Below are positions 8,132 to 15,746 of a DNA stretch of 34,996 nt, piece by piece. The DNA is from Nocardioidaceae bacterium (GTDB lineage: Bacteria; Actinomycetota; Actinomycetes; Propionibacteriales; Nocardioidaceae): contig JABFXA010000197.1 in assembly GCA_013361955.1 (NCBI GenBank), positions 1 through 34,996 of the forward strand. The letters run 5' to 3'. A model generated the notes under the pieces. That model saw only the letters and a program-made list of their open reading frames with translations, was not told where the DNA came from and made no database searches. How positions within the stretch are numbered: position 1 is the stretch's first letter; the number at the start of each line of letters is the position of its first letter. The translations under genes were made by a program, and so were the position numbers.

Positions 8132-8782
8132 GTGAGTGGTGTCGGTGCCGGCCAGCCGGTGGAGCGGTTCAAGCCCACGTCCGGTGTCTTCCTCGGCTAC
8201 GCCGGGCTGGCGATGGCCCTGTTCGCGGTGGGCTACTGCCTGTTCTCGGTGCACACCGTGGTCGGCCTGCGGGTCGGGCTGGGCGCGGCGTTCGGGGCGG
8301 TGCTGATCTGGGTCTCCCAGCTGCGCCCGCGCGTCACGGCGTACGCCGACGCGCTGCTGCTGAAGGGGTCCCTGCAGGACATCCGGATCCCGTACCTCGC
8401 GATCGAGGAGGTCTCGGTCACGCAGATGCTGAACGTGTTCGCCGAGGGCCGCCGCTACGTCTGCGTGGGGATCGGCAAGGGCATCGCCGCGGAGACCCGG
8501 GAACGGGCGAAGCGGCAGCGCGAGCGCGACAAGCTGCAGGCGCGAGGCACCCGGTCCGGCCGCGCGCGGGAGCTGTCGGAGAAGGCCGACGCCGCGGCCC
8601 CCGACCAGACCGCGATGAGCTACCACACCTTCGTGGTCACCCGCATCGAGGAGCTCGTCGACCGCGCGAAGCGCGACCAGCGCGGCGCCGAGGTGCCGCC
8701 GGTGACCCGGTCGGTGGCGCTGCCCGAGGTCGTCGGGCTGGCGGTGACCGCCGTGGCGTTCCTGGTCAGCCTGTTGGTCTAG
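8132..8782 (+). CDS. Membrane protein with bacterial PH-like domain
   Basis: 216 residues. Two membrane helices occur at about 18-40 and 43-62, then a PH-like strand set (RPRVTAYADALLLKGSLQDIRI at about 66-87, then YLAIEEVSVTQMLNVF), and a final membrane helix at about 196-216. Between PH strands lies an unusually charged Arg/Lys/Glu/Ala stretch (about 119-160, including RERAKRQRERDK) that should be a soluble helix. Strands resume at YHTFVVTRIEELV. Function unknown; such proteins are generally thought to act at the membrane. The start is GTG at 8132, just before a typical cytosolic N-terminus. Its stop shares the CTAG palindrome (8779-8782) with the convergent TetR gene. Confidence 0.7.
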   Translation: MSGVGAGQPVERFKPTSGVFLGYAGLAMALFAVGYCLFSVHTVVGLRVGLGAAFGAVLIWVSQLRPRVTAYADALLLKGSLQDIRIPYLAIEEVSVTQMLNVFAEGRRYVCVGIGKGIAAETRERAKRQRERDKLQARGTRSGRARELSEKADAAAPDQTAMSYHTFVVTRIEELVDRAKRDQRGAEVPPVTRSVALPEVVGLAVTAVAFLVSLLV

Positions 8783-9432
8783 GGCTCTGCGGCGAGCCGC
8801 TCGGCGAGCCCGTCGAGGACCAGGTCGAGCCCGACGTCGAACTCGTCGCCGAAGACGTAGCCCGGCCGCAGCGCGTGGTCGACGACGAACTCCCGGAAGT
8901 GCGGCAGCTCGCCCGCGGGCAGCGCGGTCATGATCTCCGTCGCCAGCGCGGCGAGGTCCGCCTCGCCCTGGAACGGCAGGCTCAGCTCCTGCACCAGGAA
9001 GCCGTAGAGATGCGCGTCGAGCAGCGCGAACGCGTGCCCGGCCAGCGTCAGCGAGAAGCCGGCCGTGCGCAGGCAGCCGAGCACCGCGTCGTGGTGCCGC
9101 AGCGTCTCGAGGCCGGCGGACCGGCGCGAGTCCATCAGCCCGACCGCCCACGGGTGCCGCTTGAGCGCCTGCCGCGCGGAGCGGGAGCGCTTGCGCATCT
9201 CCTCGGTCCAGTCACCGCCGACCCGTGGCTGGTGGAACTCGGCGAACACCGCGTCGACCATCCCGTCGAGCATCGCCTCCTTGTTGCCGACGTGGTGGTA
9301 CAGCGACATCGCCTCCACCCCGAGCCGCGCCGCCACCGTCCGCATCGAGACCGCGCCGAGCCCGTCGGCGTCGGCGACCGCGCAGGCGGCCTCGAGGATC
9401 CGGGACCGGTTGAGCGGTTCACGTGCGGGCAC
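8779..9432 (-). CDS. TetR-family transcriptional repressor
   Basis: 217 residues. The N-terminal helix-turn-helix covers about residues 10-55, with VSMRTVAARLGVEAMSLYHHVGNKEAML containing the recognition helix and the usual YHHVGNK landmark. The C-terminal ligand domain is of the TetR_C (tetracycline-repressor-like) type, with HPWAVGLMDSRR near 93-104. The GTG start at 9432 has a strong AGGAGAGG Shine-Dalgarno at 9440-9447, 7 nt away. It is divergent from the MDR oxidoreductase, and two perfect CTTAC-N3-GTAAG sites lie in the shared control region, so autoregulation plus control of the neighbour is likely. The ligand is unknown, probably a small hydrophobic or electrophilic compound handled by the oxidoreductase. 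Confidence 0.93.
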   Translation of the reverse strand: MPAREPLNRSRILEAACAVADADGLGAVSMRTVAARLGVEAMSLYHHVGNKEAMLDGMVDAVFAEFHQPRVGGDWTEEMRKRSRSARQALKRHPWAVGLMDSRRSAGLETLRHHDAVLGCLRTAGFSLTLAGHAFALLDAHLYGFLVQELSLPFQGEADLAALATEIMTALPAGELPHFREFVVDHALRPGYVFGDEFDVGLDLVLDGLAERLAAEP

Positions 9433-9446
9433 CGGGCTTCCTCTCC

Positions 9447-9476
9447 TTGACCTGGCTTACACCGTAAGGGTACCGT
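9447..9476 (+). promoter_or_regulatory. Possible sigma-70-type promoter for the MDR oxidoreductase
   Basis: TTGACC (9447-9452) and TACCGT (9471-9476) are separated by 18 bp. The first CTTAC-N3-GTAAG site sits entirely inside the spacer, which would explain repression by occlusion. The -10 is poor, so this is tentative. Confidence 0.4.
9456..9468. promoter_or_regulatory. TetR operator, copy 1
   Basis: Perfect inverted repeat CTTAC-ACC-GTAAG in the divergent control region between the TetR gene and the MDR oxidoreductase. It is one of two near-identical sites, with centres 35 bp apart. Being near the TetR start (24 bp upstream), it could block transcription in both directions. Confidence 0.75.
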
Positions 9477-9490
9477 CGACGACCGGGAGG

Positions 9491-9503
9491 CTTACAGCGT
9501 AAG
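9491..9503. promoter_or_regulatory. TetR operator, copy 2
   Basis: Perfect inverted repeat CTTAC-AGC-GTAAG, with the same arms and 3-bp spacer length as copy 1. Both copies are preceded by GG and followed by G. It ends 17 bp before the oxidoreductase ATG and would overlap the initially transcribed region. Confidence 0.75.
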
Positions 9504-9520
9504 GCGAGAGGGTGAGGGCG

Positions 9521-10489
9521 ATGCGGGCAGTGGTCCAGAGGGAGTACGGCGGCGCGGACAAGCTGTCCGTGCGCGAGGTGCCGGCGCCGATGCCGGGCAA
9601 GGGCGAGGTGCTGGTCCGGGTGCACGGGGCGGCGCTCGACCGCGGCACCTGGCACCTGATGACCGGGCTGCCGCTGGTGGTTCGCCCGTTCCTGGGGCTG
9701 CGCGGGCCGCGCACCCAGGTCGTCGGCCGCGACGTCGCCGGGGTGGTCGAGGCGGTCGGCCTGGAGGTCGACGACGTCTCCCTCGGCGACGAGGTGATCG
9801 GCACCGCCGACGGGTCCTGCGCCGACCTCGCCGTCGTACCGGTGCGCCGGCTGGCGGCGAAGCCGCGCGGGCTGACCTTCGAGGAGGCCGCCGCGCTGCC
9901 GGTCTCGGGGATGACCGCGCTGCGGGCGGTGCGCGACGCCGGCCGGGTGCGCCCGGGCCAGCAGGTGCTGGTCGTCGGCGCGTCCGGCGGGGTGGGCAGC
10001 TACGCCGTGCAGATCGCCCGGGCGTACGGCGCCGAGGTGACCGCCGTGTGCAGCGGCGCGAAGGCCGAGACGGTGCGCGGGCTCGGCGCCGTCCGGGTGG
10101 TCGACTACCAGCGCGAGGAGCCCGGCGCGGGCGGCGAGCGCTACGACGTGGTGATCGACATCGGCGGCCGCCGGCCGCTGCGTGTGCTGCGCGGGCTGCT
10201 CACCCACACCGGGACGCTGGTGATGGTCGGCGGTGAGGGCGGCGGCCGGTGGCTGGGCGGCCTCGAGCGGCAGATCGGAGGCGCGCTGCGGTCCCTGTTC
10301 GTCCGACAGCGGCTGGTGATGCTCTCCGCGAAGGAGCGGGCCGAGGACATGCGGGCGCTCGGCGACCTGGTCGAGCGCGGCGAGCTGCGCCCGGTCGTGG
10401 ACAGCACCTGGAAGCTGGAAGGCGTGCCCGACGCGATCCGCCGCCTGGAGGACGGCGGTGTCTGCGGCAAGCTGGTCGTCAGCGTCTGA
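9521..10489 (+). CDS. Zinc-free MDR oxidoreductase (quinone oxidoreductase-like)
   Basis: 322 residues, medium-chain dehydrogenase/reductase. The N-terminal GroES-like domain contains VVGRDVAGVVEAVG at about 67-80. The cofactor site VLVVGASGGVGSYAVQIA at about 149-166 carries the GxSGGVG form that usually goes with NADPH. The zinc-ligand Cys/His pattern of alcohol dehydrogenases (GHE motif) is absent, pointing to the quinone-oxidoreductase/enoyl-reductase branch. It would reduce quinones or activated double bonds. The ATG at 9521 is preferred because the homology (MRAVVQREYGG) starts there; a GTG 9 nt earlier is possible. Likely repressed by the divergent TetR protein through the two palindromes upstream. 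Confidence 0.92.
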   Translation: MRAVVQREYGGADKLSVREVPAPMPGKGEVLVRVHGAALDRGTWHLMTGLPLVVRPFLGLRGPRTQVVGRDVAGVVEAVGLEVDDVSLGDEVIGTADGSCADLAVVPVRRLAAKPRGLTFEEAAALPVSGMTALRAVRDAGRVRPGQQVLVVGASGGVGSYAVQIARAYGAEVTAVCSGAKAETVRGLGAVRVVDYQREEPGAGGERYDVVIDIGGRRPLRVLRGLLTHTGTLVMVGGEGGGRWLGGLERQIGGALRSLFVRQRLVMLSAKERAEDMRALGDLVERGELRPVVDSTWKLEGVPDAIRRLEDGGVCGKLVVSV

Positions 10490-10492
10490 GCG

Positions 10493-12154
10493 TCACAGGC
10501 CGGCCGCCGCGGACAGGTCCGCGCGGATCGCGTCCAGGCGGCCGGCCGCGCTGATCCGGGCCGCGTCGACGCCGCCCTCGTCGTCGGCCTCGACCGGCAC
10601 CACGACCTCCAGGTAGCACTTGACCTTCGGCTCGGTGCCGGACGGGCGGACGATCACCCGGGCGCCCTCGGCGAGCCGGAACCGCAGCCCGTCCGTCGGG
10701 GGCAGGCCGCCGTCGCCCTCGGCGAGGTCGTCGACCTGCTCGACGGCGAGCCCGCCCAGCGACGCCGGCGGCCGGGACCGCAGCCGGTCCATCACCTCGG
10801 CGATCAGCGCGAGGTCGGTGACCCGCACCGAGAGCTGGTCGGTGGCATAGAGGCCGTGGCCGCGGGCGATCTCGTCGAGGCGGTCGGCGAGCGTGCGGCC
10901 CTCCGCCTTGAGCAGTGCCGCGAGCTCGACCACCCGCAGCAGCGCCGAGACGCCGTCCTTGTCCTTGACCAGGTGTGGCGCGACGCAGTACCCGAGCGCC
11001 TCCTCGTAGCCGTACACCAGGCCCTCGACCCGGCCGATCCACTTGAACCCGGTCAGCGTCTCCTCGTGCGGGTGCCCGTGCGCGGCGGCCAGCACCCCGA
11101 GCAGCGACGACGACACGATCGAGCTGGCGTACACCCCTTGCGCGCCGGTGCGGAGCAGGAAGTCGCCGAGGAGGGCGCCCACCTCGTCGCCGCGCAGCAT
11201 CCGCCAGCCGTGCGGTCCGGGGACGGCGACCGCGCACCGGTCCGCGTCGGGGTCGTTGGCGACCACCACATCGGCACCGACCTCCGCGGCCAGCGCCATC
11301 GCGAGGTCCATCGCGCCCGGCTCCTCCGGGTTGGGGAACGCGACGGTGGGGAAGTCCGGGTCGGGCTCGGCCTGCGCCTCGGCGACGTGCGGCGCGGCGA
11401 AGCCGGCCCGTCGCATCGCCTCCACGACGGTCCCGCCGCCGACGCCGTGCAGCGGCGTGTAGACCGTGACCAGGTCGCGCGGCCCGTCGCCGACGAGCCC
11501 GGCGACGTCGTCGAGGTAGTCGGTGAGCACCTCGGGCCCGAGCCGCTCCCAGCCGTCGGCACGGGCGACGTCGGCCACCCGGCCGACCGCGTCGATGCGG
11601 GCCGAGATCTCGGCGTCGGCCGGCGGCACGATCTGGCTGCCGTCGCCGAGGTACACCTTGTAGCCGTTGTCCTGCGGCGGGTTGTGGGACGCGGTGACCA
11701 TCACGCCGGCGACGCAGCCGAGCCGGCGGATCGCGTGCGCGAGCACCGGGGTCGGCAGCGGTTCCGGCAGCACCACGGCGCGCAGCCCGGCACCGGTCAT
11801 CACGGCCGCGGTGTCCGCGGCGAACGTCTCGGAGCCGTACCTCGCGTCGTACCCGACCACCACGGTGTCGCCCGGCCCGGCGCCCTGGTCGAGCAGGTAC
11901 GCCGCCAGCCCGGCGGCCGCGCGGATCACGACCGCGCGGTTCATCCGGTTCGGGCCGGCGCCGAGCGCACCGCGCAGCCCCGCGGTGCCGAACTCCAGGG
12001 TGCCGTCGAACCGGTCCGCGAGCTCGGCGGCCGCGACCGGGTCCGTGCCGGCCACCTCGACCAGCGCGAGCAGCTCGGCCCGGGTGCCCTCGTCGGGGTC
12101 GTCGTCGGCCCAGGCCCGGGCCCGGTCGAGCAGGTCGGTCGGTGCCGTGGTCAC
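10493..12154 (-). CDS. Alpha-D-phosphohexomutase family (phosphomannomutase/phosphopentomutase-like)
   Basis: 553 residues with all four signature sites of the superfamily: the phosphoserine loop TASHNPP (Ser156), the metal loop DPDADR at 301-306, the sugar-specificity loop GYEEALGY at 382-389 (PGM/PMM-2 type rather than GEESGH), and the phosphate loop RPSGTEPK near the C-terminus. It interconverts sugar-1- and sugar-6/5-phosphates. The gene sits downstream of purine nucleoside phosphorylase, an arrangement I recall for mycobacterial pmmB-deoD and for Streptomyces. This suggests it moves ribose-1-P and deoxyribose-1-P to the 5-phosphates. The GTG start at 12154 overlaps the preceding stop (GTGA), so it is translationally coupled to the dehydrogenase gene. 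Confidence 0.92.
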   Translation of the reverse strand: MTTAPTDLLDRARAWADDDPDEGTRAELLALVEVAGTDPVAAAELADRFDGTLEFGTAGLRGALGAGPNRMNRAVVIRAAAGLAAYLLDQGAGPGDTVVVGYDARYGSETFAADTAAVMTGAGLRAVVLPEPLPTPVLAHAIRRLGCVAGVMVTASHNPPQDNGYKVYLGDGSQIVPPADAEISARIDAVGRVADVARADGWERLGPEVLTDYLDDVAGLVGDGPRDLVTVYTPLHGVGGGTVVEAMRRAGFAAPHVAEAQAEPDPDFPTVAFPNPEEPGAMDLAMALAAEVGADVVVANDPDADRCAVAVPGPHGWRMLRGDEVGALLGDFLLRTGAQGVYASSIVSSSLLGVLAAAHGHPHEETLTGFKWIGRVEGLVYGYEEALGYCVAPHLVKDKDGVSALLRVVELAALLKAEGRTLADRLDEIARGHGLYATDQLSVRVTDLALIAEVMDRLRSRPPASLGGLAVEQVDDLAEGDGGLPPTDGLRFRLAEGARVIVRPSGTEPKVKCYLEVVVPVEADDEGGVDAARISAAGRLDAIRADLSAAAGL

Positions 12155-12984
12155 GGGATGTCCTTCAGGTCGAGGGCCGGGCGGTGGAAGTGCTCGAGCG
12201 CCCACTCGCCGCCGGCGAAGCCGTCCTCCACCCGGTCGCGCTCGGTCGGCGCCGGCAGCTGCGTGGCCCAGTGCTCGGCGTCGTCCTCCGGGTGGTAGCC
12301 GAGGGCCCGGCCCGGCGCCAGGTCCCACCAGCCGCGGGTGTTGGCGGAGACGCCGTAGACCACCGCGTAGCCGGGGTCGGGCGCGGTCAGGCAGGCGTCG
12401 AACATCCGCACCGCGTCGTCGGGCGAGAGCCACGACGCGAGCTGGCGCAGGTTCTCCGGCTGGGTGTTGAAGGTGCCGATCCGGGTGGCCACGGCGTCCA
12501 GGCCGTGCCGGTCGACGTACAGCCGCAGCAGCGCCTCCGCTGCCACCTTGGCGACGCCGTAGAAGGTGTCCGCCCGCGGCGGCCCGTCGCTGCGAAGCGA
12601 GACCGTCCCCGGCGGTCCGGTACGTCGCTCCCGGCCGACGGCGTGGATGCTGCTGGCGTACACGATCCGGCTGACCCGGTGCCGCACCATCGCGTCGAGG
12701 AGCGCGGCGGTGGTGAGCAGGTGCGACTCGAGCTCCTCGGGGAGCGCGACCTCGGCGGGCAGGCCGGCCAGGTGCACGACCGCGTCGACGGGCGGCCGGT
12801 CCAGCTCGGCGAACACCTCCTCCACGGCGTCGGCGTCGGCGCAGTCGGCGGTGAACCAGGCGCCCGCGTACCCGTCGGGGGCGGGCACCCGGTCCAGGCC
12901 CACCACCTCGTGGCCGCGGTCGGCGAGACCGCTGCAGAGCACGCTGCCGATGCTGCCGGCGGCGCCGGTGACCAGCACCCTCAT
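12151..12984 (-). CDS. NAD-dependent epimerase/dehydratase family, uronate dehydrogenase-like
   Basis: 277-residue extended short-chain dehydrogenase. The Rossmann motif is GAAGSIG at 7-13, followed by HLAG at 71-74, the catalytic Ser in ASSIHAVG (110-117), and the YxxxK pair Tyr142/Lys146 in FYGVAKVAAE. The C-terminal half, with LRQLASWLSPDD (179-190) and VVYGVSANTRGWWD, is what I associate with bacterial uronate dehydrogenase, which oxidises galacturonate or glucuronate to the aldarolactone. The homology is to the family; the substrate is not proven. It sits between purine nucleoside phosphorylase (10-bp gap) and the phosphomutase (4-bp GTGA overlap), an odd place for a uronate enzyme. A sugar released in nucleoside breakdown is an alternative substrate. 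Confidence 0.82.
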   Translation of the reverse strand: MRVLVTGAAGSIGSVLCSGLADRGHEVVGLDRVPAPDGYAGAWFTADCADADAVEEVFAELDRPPVDAVVHLAGLPAEVALPEELESHLLTTAALLDAMVRHRVSRIVYASSIHAVGRERRTGPPGTVSLRSDGPPRADTFYGVAKVAAEALLRLYVDRHGLDAVATRIGTFNTQPENLRQLASWLSPDDAVRMFDACLTAPDPGYAVVYGVSANTRGWWDLAPGRALGYHPEDDAEHWATQLPAPTERDRVEDGFAGGEWALEHFHRPALDLKDIP

Positions 12985-12994
12985 CGCGGCCCCC

Positions 12995-13810
12995 TCAGAC
13001 CCTCGGCAGCACGCGGGCGAGCAGGTCGCCCATCCGGGTGGCCGCGGCCCGACCGGCCTCGAGGACCTCCTCGTGGTTCAGCGGCTCGCCGGTCATCCCG
13101 GCGGCGAGGTTCGTGACCAGCGAGATGCCGAGCACCTCAAGGCCGGCCTCGCGGGCGGCGATCGCCTCGAGCACGGTGGACATGCCGACCAGGTCGCCGC
13201 CGATGGTGCGGATCATCCGGATCTCGGCCGGGGTCTCGTAGTGCGGCCCGGGCAGCTGCACGTAGACCCCCTCGTCGAGGCCGTCGTCGACCTCGTGGCA
13301 CAGCGCCCGGAGCCGGGGGCTGTACAGGTCGGTGAGGTCGACGAAGTGCGCACCCTCGATCGGCGAGGTGGACGTGAGGTTCAGGTGGTCGCTGATCAGC
13401 ACCGGCGTGCCCGGCTGCCAGGTCTCGCGCAGCCCGCCGCAGCCGTTGGTGAGCACGGCGGCCCGGCAGCCCGCCGCGGCCGCGGTGCGCACGCCGTGCA
13501 CCACGGCCCGGACGCCGAGGCCCTCGTAGAGGTGGGTGCGGCCCAGGAACACCAGCAGGTGGCGGTCACCGGCGCGCACCGACCGGATCCGGCCGGCGTG
13601 CCCCTCGACCGCGGGCGGCGCGAAGCCGGGCAGGTCGGTGGTGCTCAGCTCCGCGGTCGCCTCGCCGAGCAGGTCGACGGCCGGCAACCACCCGGAGCCC
13701 ATCACCAGCGCGACGTCGTGCTTCTCGACGCCGGTGCGCTCCGCGAGGACGGCGGCGGCCTCGGCCGCGAGCTCGGTGGGGGCGGGTGCGGGGCTCTGGT
13801 CGATGCTCAC
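12995..13810 (-). CDS. deoD: Purine nucleoside phosphorylase (trimeric class)
   Basis: 271 residues, the size of the trimeric PNP/MTAP class. It cleaves inosine, guanosine and deoxy forms with phosphate to give the base and (deoxy)ribose-1-phosphate. Seen in the sequence: the phosphate loop MGSGW at 37-41, [10 protein letters not shown] at 88-97, NGCGGL at 122-127, the substrate stretch GPHYETPAE at 188-196, VGMSTVLE at 208-215, and VTNLAAG at 232-238 with the base-binding Asn234. The GTG at 13810 is chosen: a TAAGGT hexamer ends 6 nt upstream and there is no Shine-Dalgarno, consistent with a leaderless start. It also follows the GGCT-like gene by only 23 bp, so it may be read from both promoters. 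Confidence 0.94.
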   Translation of the reverse strand: MSIDQSPAPAPTELAAEAAAVLAERTGVEKHDVALVMGSGWLPAVDLLGEATAELSTTDLPGFAPPAVEGHAGRIRSVRAGDRHLLVFLGRTHLYEGLGVRAVVHGVRTAAAAGCRAAVLTNGCGGLRETWQPGTPVLISDHLNLTSTSPIEGAHFVDLTDLYSPRLRALCHEVDDGLDEGVYVQLPGPHYETPAEIRMIRTIGGDLVGMSTVLEAIAAREAGLEVLGISLVTNLAAGMTGEPLNHEEVLEAGRAAATRMGDLLARVLPRV

Positions 13811-13816
13811 CGCGGA

Positions 13817-13822
13817 ACCTTA
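13817..13822 (-). promoter_or_regulatory. Candidate leaderless -10 element, purine nucleoside phosphorylase
   Basis: TAAGGT on the minus strand, 6 nt before the GTG start at 13810; no Shine-Dalgarno in between. One of eight such arrangements in the window. No clear -35. Confidence 0.5.
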
Positions 13823-13833
13823 TCCGCGCCGGC

Positions 13834-14286
13834 TCAGAGCCCGACGGATCGGCACGGCCGTGCTCGCAGCGCCGCGACGTAGTCGTCCGGGGCGTCGGCG
13901 GCCTCGGCGGCCTCGGCGAGGATGCCCAGGTAGCCGGCCGACGGCAGCCCGCCCTCGTAGGCGTCGAGCACGTAGGTCCAGGCAAGCTGCTCGCCGAGCA
14001 TCGTGGACACCCGCACCCGGGTCTTGTGGTACAGCCCGGTGTCGGCCTGCTCGAGCACGTCGAGGCTCGACTCGTCGTCGCCGGTGACGTCGTACACCGC
14101 GACGAACACCTGCTCGAGCGGGTCCTCGACGATGGTGGCCAGCGCGCCGTCCCAGCCGTGCTCCTCGCCGCCGAACGTGAGCCGCCAGCCGATCAGCCAG
14201 CCGGTGGTCCGCAACGGCGAGTGCGGACACCGCTCCAGCATGCGGCGGGGGTCCATGTTGGACCCGAAGGCGGCGTACAACGGCAC
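13834..14286 (-). CDS. Gamma-glutamylcyclotransferase-like (GGCT/AIG2 fold) protein
   Basis: 150 residues. It starts with the family hallmark YAAFGSNM at 4-11 (substrate loop), followed by the conserved FGGEEHGWDGALATIV at about 38-53 and a late YVLDAYEGGLPS segment. The fold cleaves gamma-glutamyl amides to 5-oxoproline, but small stand-alone bacterial members are rarely characterised, so substrate and role are open. It is divergent from lpdA with 65 bp between. I recall a similar pair in mycobacteria (Rv3303c/Rv3304). The GTG start at 14286 has TAGGCT ending 6 nt upstream and no Shine-Dalgarno. Likely the first cistron of the run to 10493. Confidence 0.85.
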   Translation of the reverse strand: MPLYAAFGSNMDPRRMLERCPHSPLRTTGWLIGWRLTFGGEEHGWDGALATIVEDPLEQVFVAVYDVTGDDESSLDVLEQADTGLYHKTRVRVSTMLGEQLAWTYVLDAYEGGLPSAGYLGILAEAAEAADAPDDYVAALRARPCRSVGL

Positions 14287-14292
14287 GGCCGC

Positions 14293-14298
14293 AGCCTA
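14293..14298 (-). promoter_or_regulatory. Candidate leaderless -10 element, GGCT-like gene
   Basis: TAGGCT on the minus strand, 6 nt before the GTG start at 14286, with no purine-rich ribosome site between. It would drive the operon to 10493. Confidence 0.5.
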
Positions 14299-14351
14299 GT
14301 TGTCCGCGCCCGGCTTCCCGGGCAGGTCCCGTCCTTTGACAGGATGGTGGC

Positions 14352-15740
14352 GTGAACCGAGTCGTGGTGGTCGGCGGTGGGCCGGGCGGGTACGAAGCCG
14401 CCCTGGTCGCCGCCCAGCTCGAGGCCGAGGTCACCGTCGTCGACACCGACGGGATCGGCGGCTCCGCGGTGCTCACCGACTGCGTGCCGAGCAAGACCCT
14501 GATCGCCACCGCGGAGCTGATGGCCGACATGGAGGAGGCCAAGGAGCTCGGCATCCGGTTCACCGGTACGACGGGCGCGCCCGTCGCCGACCTGGCCCGG
14601 GTCAACGACCGGGTCAAGGCGCTGGCGCAGGCGCAGTCCTCCGACATCGAGAGCCGGCTGCAGCGCGAGGGCGTCCGGGTGGTCCGCGGCCGGGGCCGGC
14701 TCGACGGTCCCGACAAGGTGGTGGTCAGCCCGGCCGACGGCGGCGCCGAGCAGACCTTCGGGGCCGACGCCGTCCTGCTCGCCACCGGTGCGGCGCCGCG
14801 CACGCTCGCGACCGCGCAGCCCGACGGCGAACGGATCCTCACCTGGGAGCAGGTCTACGACCTCGAGGAGTTCCCCGAGAAGCTCGTGGTGGTCGGCTCC
14901 GGCGTGACCGGCGCGGAGTTCGCCGGTGCCTACAACAGCCTCGGCGTCGACGTCACGCTCGTGTCCAGCCGCGACCGGGTGCTGCCCGGCGAGGACGCCG
15001 ACGCCGCGCAGGTGATCGAGGAGGTCTTCTCGCGGCGCGGGATGACCGTGCTGTCCCGGTCGCGGATGCAGTCCGTCGAGCGGCGCGACGACATCGTCGA
15101 GGTCACCCTCACCGACGGCCGCACCGTGGTCGGCTCGCACTGCCTGCTGGCGCTGGGCTCGGTGCCGAACACCGGCGAGATGGGCCTCGAGGAGGCCGGC
15201 GTACGCCTCACCGACGCCGGCTTCGTCGACGTCGACCGGGTCTCCCGCACGTCCGCGCGCGGGGTGTACGCCGCCGGCGACTGCACAGGTGTGCTGATGC
15301 TCGCCTCGGTGGCCGCCATGCAGGGCCGGATCGCGATGTGGCACTTCCTCGGCGACGCGGTGGCCCCGCTCGACCTGGGGGTGGTGTCGTCGAACGTCTT
15401 CACCGCCCCGGAGATCGCCACCGTCGGCGTCACCCAGGCAGCGGTCGACGGCGGCGAGGTCGACGCCGAGTGCCTGATGCTGCCGCTGTCGGGCAACCCG
15501 CGCGCGAAGATGCAGGGCGTCCGCGACGGCTTCGTGAAGCTGTTCGCGCGGCCGGGCAGCGGGATCGTCGTCGGCGGCGTGGTGGTGGCGCCGCGCGCGT
15601 CCGAGCTGATCCACCCGGTGTCGATCGCGGTGGCGCAGCGGCTCACCGCCGACCAGCTCTCGCACGTCTTCACGGTCTACCCGTCGATGAGCGGGTCGGT
15701 CGCCGAGGCAGCGCGACGGCTGCACCGGTTCCGCACCTAG
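14352..15740 (+). CDS. lpdA: NAD(P)H quinone reductase, LpdA type (pyridine nucleotide-disulfide oxidoreductase fold)
   Basis: 462-residue flavoprotein. The FAD site is VVVVGGGPGGYEAA at 4-17, the NAD(P) site VVVGSGVTGAEFA lies in the middle, and the second FAD motif is GVYAAGDCTG. In true lipoamide dehydrogenases the active site has two cysteines (GGTCLNVGCIPSK). Here it reads GGSAVLTDCVPSK (36-48), so the first Cys is Ala39 and only Cys44 remains. The C-terminal catalytic His-Glu pair is also replaced (VYPSMSGSVAEAA). That is the pattern of the mycobacterial LpdA (Rv3303c) quinone reductases, so the gene should not be annotated as an E3 subunit. The start is GTG at 14352; a CAGGAT hexamer lies 6 nt upstream. 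Confidence 0.9.
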   Translation: MNRVVVVGGGPGGYEAALVAAQLEAEVTVVDTDGIGGSAVLTDCVPSKTLIATAELMADMEEAKELGIRFTGTTGAPVADLARVNDRVKALAQAQSSDIESRLQREGVRVVRGRGRLDGPDKVVVSPADGGAEQTFGADAVLLATGAAPRTLATAQPDGERILTWEQVYDLEEFPEKLVVVGSGVTGAEFAGAYNSLGVDVTLVSSRDRVLPGEDADAAQVIEEVFSRRGMTVLSRSRMQSVERRDDIVEVTLTDGRTVVGSHCLLALGSVPNTGEMGLEEAGVRLTDAGFVDVDRVSRTSARGVYAAGDCTGVLMLASVAAMQGRIAMWHFLGDAVAPLDLGVVSSNVFTAPEIATVGVTQAAVDGGEVDAECLMLPLSGNPRAKMQGVRDGFVKLFARPGSGIVVGGVVVAPRASELIHPVSIAVAQRLTADQLSHVFTVYPSMSGSVAEAARRLHRFRT

Positions 15741-15746
15741 CCGGGC

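Noticed and set aside
12601-12620. Search for IS ends, att sites or a GC break around the uronate dehydrogenase-like gene
   Set aside because: No terminal inverted repeats, target duplications or base-composition shift are visible; the overlaps with both neighbours argue for an old, stable position.
14336-14341. A perfect TTGACA hexamer as a -35 box for lpdA
   Set aside because: It ends only 10 nt before the GTG start, so a -10 at normal distance would fall inside the gene.
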